A stretch of DNA of 64,000 nucleotides, from assembly GCA_902806595.1 (NCBI GenBank), contig CADCXC010000005.1, forward strand, positions 1,054,001 through 1,118,000, given 5' to 3'. The stretch comes from Pyrenopolyporus hunteri. Its lineage: Eukaryota > Ascomycota > Sordariomycetes > Xylariales > Hypoxylaceae. Below the pieces are notes generated by a model. That model had not been told where the DNA came from and ran no database searches. It was given only the letters and a program-made list of their open reading frames with translations. Position 1 is the first letter of the stretch, and each line of letters starts with the position of its first letter. Of this stretch, positions 36,388 through 45,400 are shown in pieces. Both the position numbers and the translations under genes were made by a program.

Positions 36388-37714
36388 ACCGTCGGCATCA
36401 GGGAACCGGACGCGCAGAAGTATGTGGATGGCCTCGCGGTGGCCATATTACGGGTGTGACAGAAGAAAAGAAGGTAGGGAAAACGGAGGAGCAGCTGGAC
36501 TTGGGAGGAAAGGGTGCTGCGCCCTTCCGAATCAGGGGTTCTGCTTCTGTAACATTTTGGACCCCAAGATTGGACAAGTCTGGCTAAGAGCTCGTGTGGC
36601 TACCTACCTGGGTGTATGGAGGAATTGGACGTGGCCATAATGAAACAGGATGCATAACCGGTTTCTGTAGGATTTAAGCCTTCTCTCCCATTGGCTCAAA
36701 GGCGGCATCGCAACCCCTTCAGGCGCCTAATGGTCAGTAGAGTACTGAGGGGAGGTCACCGAGTCAAACGGGTTGGCTTACCATGTGGGAGTTCTTCCTC
36801 GGATGCCAAATATTCTATCTACCAATGGATATGCCGTGGCGGCTTCGCTTTGATATACCAACTTTACATATGGGAATGACTCTTACATAGATAGGTATTT
36901 CCAACTATTTTTTGAAGAATCAATTGATCACTTGTCGGTACGCAGATGAGTGGAATACATTTTAAATGAAGTGATCTAGGAGCCCAGCTATAAATAGAAT
37001 GTCACCGGTTCAGCTGTACAATACAATGGCTAGGGGCTCATCGAGATAGAGAATTGCTTCCAGTCGGAAACGGCAATACATGCTAATGAAGCTTTCAAGG
37101 TTTGGAAGACAGGTAGGTGAGGTAGACGTATTGAAATTGTTATTATATACTAGATTTATCAAGGAAGAGGCTATTACGTAGTATATCAATAGTGGCAGTT
37201 ATAATACATATTTATCTAAATCTCTTATATAAGATCTCTAAATCCCGTGAAAATAGCGATAGGTCGAGGTACCCGTAGGCGGTGCCCCCAAATCCCTTAG
37301 CTAAGTACATGTATTATTGTTCTGGCGGGGTTCCTACGTCAAGGGCCGGCCTAGCAACGGAGCTAAGACAATGGGTAGGCACGAAGCTCTACCTACGCTA
37401 GTACATCGTACTGCTTAAATGCAAATACTACATACGTAGAACATCGAAGTCGACATCCAGAAAAAACATCACCGTCTACCTGATTCAGAAAAGAAGGCCA
37501 TAACTAAGAAGCATCTAACTTACTATCTTAAGTCTAACACAAGTCGCCGAGAGAACCCGTCAACATTTCTTCGACGTTTTTATTTCACCTTCCCGCCGGA
37601 ACAATTCCGATGTTCCCTTGAAAGCTCGCCCTTCATTCTCAGACTTAATTTTCTTTCCCGAACTTTACCTTACGCGTCTTCCTCGTCCCATCTTAACACC
37701 ACACCAGGTCGATC
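36388..37714. other. Divergent spacer, no supported gene
   Basis: 1.3 kb between the membrane-protein start (-) and the CFIm25 start (+). A frame at 36284-36640 (+) overlaps the membrane gene antisense and is rejected. An AT-rich stretch lies at about 37130-37240. Confidence 0.5.
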
Positions 37715-38599
37715 ATGTCTACAGTCACGGCCACCGCGCTCCAGAGCGCGTATCCTCCCATAATCCCCCTGTCCTTCAACTCGAATCAGCCAAACACGAT
37801 ACGATTGTATCCCCTTTCCAACTACACATTCGGGGTCAAGGAAACGCAACCGGAGGAGGACCCGTCCGTGATCGCGCGCCTGAAGCGACTCGAGGAGCAC
37901 TACAACGCCCACGGCATGCGCCGCACCTGCGAAGGCATCCTGGTCTGCCACGAACACAACCACCCGCACATCCTCATGCTCCAGATAGCGAACGCCTTCT
38001 TCAAGCTGCCCGGCGACTACCTCCGACCCGAGGACGACGAGATCGAGGGATTCAAGGCGAGGTTGGACGAGCGTCTCGCGCCCGTGGGCAAGCTGGGCGA
38101 GGGCGAGGAGCCTGGAAACTGGCAGGTCGGAGACTGCCTCGCGCAGTGGTGGAGACCCAACTTCGAGACCTTCATGTACCCGTTCATCCCCGCCCACGTC
38201 ACACGGCCGAAGGAGTGCAAGAAGCTCTACTTCATCCAGCTCCCGCAGAGCAGTACGTCCAGTCTTTTGCCCTTTATCCATTATCCGTCCAGCTTCTACG
38301 TTGCAAGCATGCTAACTATAGCCTACCATATAGAAATCCTGAGTGTCCCTAAGAACATGAAATTGCTTGCCGTTCCCCTCTTCGAGCTCTACGACAACAC
38401 CGCTCGATACGGGCCCCAGCTCTCCGCCATACCGCACCTGCTCAGCCGGTATAACTTCGAATTCGTCAACGAGAACGGCGAGATCGTCGCTGCTACGCCG
38501 GGGTCGGGGCCGGAGAACTTCAGCAATCTCAAGACCAAGGTCCTCGCGGGAGGTGACGAGGATATGAAGGATGCCAAGGAAGAGAATGGTACCAACTAG
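37715..38599 (+). CDS. NUDT21: Cleavage factor Im 25 kDa subunit homologue (NUDT21/CPSF5)
   Basis: mRNA 3'-end processing factor. The metazoan orthologue binds UGUA elements through a Nudix fold that has lost hydrolase activity and directs poly(A) site choice. Two exons, 37715-38252 and 38334-38599, join in phase (GTACGT..ATAG, 81 bp intron), giving 267 residues. Family hallmarks run in order: NTIRLYPLSNYTFGVKE, RRTCEGILVCHEHNHPHILML, FFKLPGDYL, CLAQWWRPNFETFMYPFIPAHVT, KNMKLLAVPLFELYDN and LLSRYNFEF. The Nudix box region lacks the full catalytic glutamate set (GDYLRPEDDEIEGFKARLDERL), as in the family. It has about 40 extra C-terminal residues (Asp, Glu, Gly, Asn) beyond the metazoan protein. 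A plus-strand frame shifted by one runs alongside and is a shadow. Confidence 0.93.
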   Translation: MSTVTATALQSAYPPIIPLSFNSNQPNTIRLYPLSNYTFGVKETQPEEDPSVIARLKRLEEHYNAHGMRRTCEGILVCHEHNHPHILMLQIANAFFKLPGDYLRPEDDEIEGFKARLDERLAPVGKLGEGEEPGNWQVGDCLAQWWRPNFETFMYPFIPAHVTRPKECKKLYFIQLPQSSTSSLLPFIHYPSSFYVASMLTIAYHIEILSVPKNMKLLAVPLFELYDNTARYGPQLSAIPHLLSRYNFEFVNENGEIVAATPGSGPENFSNLKTKVLAGGDEDMKDAKEENGTN

Positions 38600-39032
38600 C
38601 CATAAGCTCGAGCAGTAGGAAGGCGCATCGCGATAAGACCTTGAACTCACTCGTAGGGAGTTTTGTATGGGGTGGGGAGCCAGCTGATTATTTCGGGAAG
38701 GGTGGACTTAGGGGAGTAACAGTGTCGAGTACGCGATTTACTCGAGGAACCTCTTCGCTTAGAGTCCTACTAGGCTCATGGGTAGATGAGGCTCACGAAG
38801 GTTACGCTAGGCTCCGCGTAACCCGTCACTTAACTTCACGCATACGCATACGCTCACAACAGAGTAGAGCGACGACACGGCGTACGGCGTAGGAGTTAAG
38901 ATCATCACGGCTTTGGACGCTGAGATTGCCCCAATTGGCCACGAGGGTCCTAGATAAAATGGAAAATAAACTACGACTTCATGTTCTAATTCGTTCGTTT
39001 ATTGCGTTCTACCCCCATGTCTAAGTAGGTAT
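38600..39032. other. Convergent spacer between CFIm25 and the UPF0047 gene
   Basis: 433 bp holding the 3' regions of two converging genes. No supported gene. The 84-codon frame at 38641 has no features. Confidence 0.5.
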
Positions 39033-39807
39033 TCAGGCCTTCTCGCCTTGGATCGTCGCTACGACCCGCCTCGTATGCCTCATTTCCCGGAATTCGAGGT
39101 ACCAGATGCCTTGCCACGTCCCCGTTGCCTTGCGCGGATTCAGTCAATCCATTGTTCGGAATACTCGAGTGAGACACCTAGGTAGGTATAGTATGACTTA
39201 CTAGCTTTCCGTCTTTTATAGGGATCGTAACGCTTGCGCCGATAAGCGCCGACTTGATATGTGCCTAGATACCGTCTATGAGCTCCCAACCCACCCACAG
39301 GAGCTATTACACGGGGATTATGAATAGATCACCTACCGGCATATCGTCGGGCCCCTCAGCGCTATGCCTGTACAGCTCCTCCCCCTTGGGCCCGGCCTCG
39401 GGCGCTATGCGGTCCAGCGCATCGCTCATGTCGGCGCGCACGTCGTCGTCCCAGTTCTCGTTCAGGCTCAGGGCGCAGCTCGTGTGCTGGACGAACAAGT
39501 TGAGCAGGCCGACCTTGTAATTCTTGATCTCGGGTAGGGAGCTGACGACGTGGTCGGTGACGAGGTAGGAGCCGCGCGACCGCGGGGGCAGCGTGAATTG
39601 CTTCTGGAACCACGACATGGCCGGCGTTGGTGTTGGCGGGGCTGCTGCTGGTAGATCGGACGCCTGGTGTTTCGGGAAGAGAAGTGAGAATGGGAGCGTG
39701 TATATGTAGTGGAATGCGCCGGGGAAGAAAGCTAGCAGCAGGGTGGACAGTAGCAGGATGGTGAAGATATTTTGTGAAAAAGACGGAGCGGATGTGGATG
39801 ACGGCAT
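39033..39807 (-). CDS. UPF0047/YjbQ family protein
   Basis: The YjbQ family is a small conserved beta-rich fold. Bacterial members show weak thiamine-phosphate-synthase-like activity, and the true role is unclear. Three exons, 39807-39337, 39264-39202 and 39128-39033, join in phase 0 through introns of 72 and 73 bp. Key family motifs are VQHTSCALSLNENWD, the middle-exon HIKSALIGASVTIPI and the last-exon GTWQGIWYLEFR. They carry the conserved metal-site histidine and glutamine-aromatic segments. From the first ATG the product is 209 residues. The first 63 contain a hydrophobic helix (FTILLLSTLLLAFFPGAF). A second ATG at 39618 begins MSWFQKQF, the usual family start, and would give a soluble 146-residue protein. 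Which start is used decides membrane or cytosol location. Confidence 0.88.
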
Positions 39808-40243
39808 AGCGATGCTAGGTTATTGCATTTGTTCGGCGTTGCTTGCAGCTTTTGGTGGGGTTTCCCCAGGGGTGGGTTGTTGGAGAACACCCTATCCCGT
39901 AGCGGATGTTATAGGTAGAATACGATAGCTAGAAGTACCATCATTATGCATTAGGAAAGCATTACGTATCATACTCTCGGGGCAACCCAACTAATGGAGA
40001 TATAGAATAATCGGACCTCGGCCACATGAGAATAATAGAGCAATTTAACGGACAATTGGGCGTGAATTTCAAGTCGTGCTTCTACCCATATCTCCATTAG
40101 GTCATTTCTAGGTACTAAAGCAGTCAATATATTATGTACATAGCTGGATTGACTCCCCGGCAGTGGCTAGGGCGAACTTGAGAACCGAATCATGTCGATT
40201 CAACGTCAATTCAAAACTTCTACCCTTCATTGAGTCGCTGTTC
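39808..40243. other. Spacer between tandem minus-strand genes
   Basis: 436 bp covering the 3' end of the complex I gene and the promoter of the UPF0047 gene. No gene seen. Confidence 0.5.
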
Positions 40244-40932
40244 TCATGCAAGCGGGTAGGAGGTCTGTGGCAACGATTCTAAGTGCTCTCTGTGATGTTC
40301 GTTTGCCTTACGGAGTTTGTTAGTAATTGCCTCACAATAGTCGGATCGGTCGAGTTCTCCTATCTCCCAGAGGGTTCAAGAAGTAACTCTTATGTTCCAG
40401 GCTCGGGACTCACAAATGGAGAACCGCAGTAGTTGCAAACAGCAATCTCCGGCTTGTCTGTATTAATGAAGATTCGGGGATGTCCCGCCGGGCCGCCTCC
40501 GCCGTCGCAAGCTACCACTCGATCGTGAGTCCATAGAACGGGTTTCTTGTGGATGAGCTCAATGGCTGCTTTCGGTTGGGGCTATGCCACCGTTAGTTAC
40601 AAGCCGGGCGATGGCGGAAGAAAGCCATGGCATCTTACTTGGAGGTCGAAGTCGGTCTGTTCGAATCTCGGACCAGACATGGCTGCTGCTCTTGGCCTTT
40701 GACTCCTCGACCAGATCTCCTTCCGGTTTGGCGCCTGGCTTACGCCTCTCTCTTCATTCTCTACTACTCCTAACGAGTCCTCTTCGCTCTTCGTTTCGGG
40801 GGTAGTCTCGGCCTTGACGGCGATAGGGTTGATTGTTTCGAGTCGGCGCGCCGAGGCTGCGAAAGTACGCTGCGCGGCACATGCCCGCTGGGAGAGCTGC
40901 AGCGATTTCCGAACCGTTAATCGCGAGAGCAT
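40244..40932 (-). CDS. NDUFS6: NADH:ubiquinone oxidoreductase 13 kDa subunit homologue (NDUFS6 type)
   Basis: Accessory subunit of mitochondrial complex I that binds zinc near the junction of the N and Q modules and is needed for late assembly. Three exons, 40932-40639, 40581-40414 and 40306-40244, join in phase 0, giving 174 residues. Introns are 57 bp (GTAAGA..CATAG) and 107 bp (GTGAGT..GTAAG). An Arg/Ser/Ala-rich mitochondrial presequence starts at MLSRLTVRKSLQLSQR. The conserved core follows: PNRKEIWSRSQRPR, GPRFEQTDFDLQPQPKAAI, then the zinc site CDGGGGPAGHPRIF...AVCNYC. The last exon ends NEHHREHLESLPQTSYPLA, a typical fungal C-terminus. The gene is intact and divergent from the Mpp6-like gene. 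Confidence 0.92.
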
Positions 40933-41493
40933 CGTGATCTGTTGTCGTCGTCAATCGACGGTATTGACTTAGTGAATTCCTAGAGTCGAAAGTTATTGGA
41001 GGGTGGATGAAGCAGTTGCCGTGATTACCTAGGTACCGCACAGAACAGCGGGAGCTCGGGCCACATAGAAGGCCGATAAAAAGAATTTCCGCCAGATGAG
41101 TTAGTTTAGGTACGTAGGTACCTCCTCGCCTACAACCGTACCTACATGCACCTACCTACCTCATAATTTTACAGGGATCATAAGTGCATTTATGGAAAGA
41201 GCCCGTCTAGGTTAGGTACCTACCAGTAGCATTCACAGGAGCCGGTACCTATTATGTAGGTACCCATTACACCTCAATTTTTTTTGTACGATACAACAAC
41301 CGCGCCTAGTTTTCTAACGATTCAGTACGTGTAGTTTTCTTTGCGACATCCTACACATTCGACCCCCCAAGCGTAGTAGCTTTATTCCTCGCTTCGTTCT
41401 ATTTCGAGGTTGTCGCCGCATATACATCAGTCCTTCATTAGTCTTTAACATCTACCAAACAATATTCGACAAAGCCACTGGAAGCGCGACAGG
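40933..41493. promoter_or_regulatory. Divergent promoter of the NDUFS6 and Mpp6-like genes
   Basis: 561 bp between opposite start codons. It contains a TAGGTACC/CCTACCTA palindrome array at 41107-41265 and a T-run at 41277-41286. No open frame of significance. Confidence 0.6.
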
Positions 41494-42421
41494 ATGGCGA
41501 CGCCCTCGAAAAGCATGTCCTCGAGACTGCTAACTATGAAGTTCATGCAAAGAGCGGCTGCATCTCCGTCTTCAGCCCCTACTACACCGGACACAGATGA
41601 ACAAGCCTCGAAGCGACGCAAAGTGACGCACGATTCCGCAAAGCGCAACACCTCGGACGCGCTGGCACAGATCGACCAGACCGCTGTCCAAGCTGCTATT
41701 GCCGAAGAGGAGAGAAAGCGCCAGGCTGCTCTAGTTCAACATGCTGCTGAACTAGGAGATGCGCGTTGGGTGCTTGACATACCAGAGAGTGCCACGAGTT
41801 CCGATCGTGAAATCCAGACACCCTTGAATGTAGTCCAAGTTGGCTTCGCCCAGATTGATTCTCAAATTGATTCCCCGGATACCACTGGCCTTGATGATGC
41901 CGAATCAACTGACGCCTTGTACGCTAGAATCCCTGGGCTCAGACGGTACAACATGGATAAGAAGCAGGTAGGTCTTGCTTTGCCTCATAGCTACTTGTTT
42001 CTTTCTTGGTCTGTATTTACTTATATAACTAATTCGAATCTAGGTCTCGAAAAGCAGCGAGTCAGAAAGCAGTAACTCTAGCTCTGACTCCGATTCTGAG
42101 GCTTCTTCGGAAGAGAATGGATTGGGGCGACACTCATACGGCCAACGAGCGGAGACACGATCGAATATACCCCGTTCGGTTTTGCAAAGCAAGAAAAGCG
42201 CCGAACGGGCGAAAGCTAAGCAATTTGCCGAGAAAAGAAGAAAAAAGGAGGTCAAACTTAACAGCACCAAATCACCATCTACCTCCGGCGGCTTATTGTC
42301 GATCTCCTCGGGAGGCGGTACCTTGTCTCGCCAATCTATGGATCTGACCTGCCATCGCTGTGGTAAACCAGGACACAAAGCTGCAACGTGCAAGAGCCCC
42401 CCTAAGCGGGCAGCACATTGA
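41494..42421 (+). CDS. Mpp6-like nuclear exosome cofactor with CCHC zinc knuckle
   Basis: Two exons, 41494-41967 and 42044-42421, join in phase 0 (GTAGGT..ATCTAG) to give 283 residues. The N-terminus SSRLLTMKFMQRAAA matches the MPP6 signature (yeast and human Mpp6 recruit the Mtr4 helicase to the nuclear exosome). The middle is acidic and Ser-rich (ESESSNSSSDSDSEASSEE), followed by a Lys/Arg-rich segment (AKAKQFAEKRRKKEVKL) likely to act as a nuclear signal and RNA contact. The C-terminus has one perfect CX2CX4HX4C knuckle, CHRCGKPGHKAATC, just before the stop, a type of motif otherwise found in the Air proteins of TRAMP. The pairing suggests direct RNA binding by the cofactor. The identification rests on the short N-terminal motif plus overall layout. 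Confidence 0.75.
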
Positions 42422-45400
42422 ACCTCGTGTAAACAATATCCGTTCCCAGATGGTCGTGTTCCCGGATGGCATGTTCTTGAGCTTGGTGTCTAGATGTGGC
42501 TCCATTCGTATGATCGAGGCAAGTACATCATCGCGGCCCATCATTACCACTCGCACATTTTTGATGTTCTATGCATATCTCCGCCGTTGGCACGCATCCT
42601 TTCTCACAGCGGCCTTTTTACAGATAGCAGACAAATCAGCGTGAGATTGCTTTATTTACACTATTATAACCCGCCCTTCCGGGACAGCACCGGGTTAATT
42701 TCCGGAGTGGTCTATGGAGGAGAAACTCCACACGGTACTCGCGGATACCTTCGACATTGGTTAGGTACCCAAGATTTACTCATCGGATTATTCTCGATAT
42801 CGGGACGCATAGTTCTATCTCCAAGTATAAGGGCACAACTAGACCTCACCGAAGTTTATATCGGACTATAGATGGTCAAATCCGATCTTAGCCCCAACCA
42901 AGCTGGCTGGCCGGTTCGAGTCTCAGACGTTCTCCCCGTATATGATCATGAATTACGCTCACAATTGTCACGCGTTTAGAATCATACGGATCATATTTTG
43001 AGACCGATAATCGCCGCAAATTTGTCGCAGTCTTAAGTGTACTAAACACGTCGTTCAACATACATGTAGGAAGCTTGATCGGTATGTACCAACCGCGCTT
43101 CGATAGCCCCCATCAAGCATATTCTACTTGCGCAACGCGAAATATATACATAGCTGCGTAGCCGGGAATGATTCGGTTCTTGTACCCGTGAGTAGAATAG
43201 ACGTTTCCTCTAGACGAATTTCCAGCCTACTTAATCGCGAGACTCATCGCGTTGAAACGTGTCGACCATTCATTGCTCTCCGCTTGACTCTAGATGGTAT
43301 TTATATGACGACGCGAGACGGCGTAGACGGTGGTGTTTAGTAAACATGTGCAATTCTTATAGGGTATCATCTCAATCAACTATAAGACGGACGCGCGTCG
43401 AGAACACAATCGAGTCTGTTCGGAAGCTCTGTGGAAGTATCAGCCGTCCAAAACCACGACCGGAGAAGTGGATAGTAGCAAGAGCAAGTCCAAGTCCAAG
43501 TGATCTGTGTTCCGGCAAACGTTGCATGGCATTTCATGGTGCACAGTCCTCGCCTCTTACGTACACGTTAGGGCCACAAGTAGTGGAAAATTATCAACGC
43601 TGGCTCGAGTCGGAAGGGGAATAGGTGAATACCCAGCTTATATGTTAAGTCTAACCCTGGAAGGCCGCGTGGTTCGTACGAGATACAATGGCCGGACGAT
43701 GAGTTTTCTGTGCCCACATACTCTGGGCTAATATTAACGACTTATAGGACCAAGGCGAGCTTGCCCCGGCCGTTAGTTTAACTGGAGAGGGATACTTGAT
43801 CTCACGTTTATACCCCTTTTTCACTTCGTATTAACCCAGCCGATAGAGGTCCCCGCAAACGAGTGTGCCCTAGTCATCTATAGTGAGGTCTTGGACACTC
43901 TCTTTGAATACATACATATTCACATATCTCTGTAAGGGCCCAGGTTTATTAGATACGCCTCCATACGGCTCAGTTTGGGAGAAGAACAAGGATTTTGGGC
44001 CAACCGGAAATATTATAATTACACCCGGGGCCAATCCATGTAGAAACGTGGAGGATGGGTTGTTAAGCTTTGATCATACCCTACTCTAGGGTCTTCCCAT
44101 TTCAAAAACTATCCGGTCCCTCGGACTATACCTCACAAGGGTTAGTTAAGACCCCAGTATCGCAATAGCAGTTGGCACCGTCTCTTGGCTCTTATTTGTC
44201 TCAAATATCATGCTGATTTACCCGTAAAAGAAGAAATTGAGGAGGGCGTGAGGATTGATTTCAAGTCAACGTAGAGTTCTAAAGTATAAAACCACAACTC
44301 AGACATGGAAACCCGCATTGTTCTGTCTGGCTGCGTCTATAATTTATTCCTGGGCAACCAAGCGCTAGTGGATAAGGGCCTAGACACATACAGCAAATTG
44401 GGCGGATCTTCTCAAGGCCCCATAAAGCACCTTGACCCATATTCAGCGTGCTTCGGCTGCTGGGATAGGAATCAATACATCTTCCCTATACCCACACGAA
44501 CTCCAGGGCCTTCGACCATATCCTAGAAAGCAACTGCTTGCCTTTCATTTTGGTTATTGGTTCGCAAGCCCCTATACGAGCAAGCCGTCACGTTGGAACG
44601 TCATGGTAGGGCTTAGTATCACGCAATGCGAAGTGACGGACATGGTCGTCATGCCTAGGGTTCAGTGGAAATCGGCTCGTCTCCCAACGACGTGAGGTGC
44701 ATTGCAGGTGGCACCCAAGGGTGGGAGCTGGCTCAGGCGATAGTTGCATTTAAACTAAGGCAGTCAATAGTTTAGAACCTAAGTACACACCTACCTTGAC
44801 CGAGGAAAGATCATCGTGGGACACATGCCCAGCCCAGCTAGTTCTAGATGGGGTAGAGTTGTCTTGCAAATGCAATTTGCCCAGACGTCGTCTGCACATG
44901 TACTTGGACTAATACAATGAGTCCGAATTCGACTCGATGTAATAAAAGCCTCTCCGTTCTCCGTGATATTAAGGGGAAACGAGGCGATGAGACTTATCGG
45001 GATTCACCGCACCTGATTGGTGTCCTACAATAGATAATAATCCGGGCGAGCTCAAGTCGGGCCCGTTGGTCATTGGCCTCAAGGGTACTCGAAATGAGCA
45101 GGATTTTCTGTTGTTCTTGGTCTGCTATTCGCCAAAGAGAATCAAAATATGACGTTCGTCCCAAGTTCAAGACCTCCTGGTGAGAGCGTCATTTTTTTTT
45201 TCGTCGATAAGAGCGGAATCGGTTGTTCTAAGATAAATTCACGCTCACCGCGTTTCCGGCGGTCACCCCCGGTCAAATCCGTAGGTAATTGGCGCCTCTA
45301 CACGTTTCGTAGTTGGATAGAGGTGCTGCAAGTCTTTCTCTCGGGTAGTATTATCGAAGGGGTTTGAGTTGCATTCGACATTAAATTCTAGATTGGTTAG

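Noticed and set aside
37618..38352. 244-codon plus-strand frame overlapping CFIm25
   Set aside because: Shifted-frame shadow of the CFIm25 exon. The Arg/Pro/His-rich translation is typical of GC-rich shadow frames.
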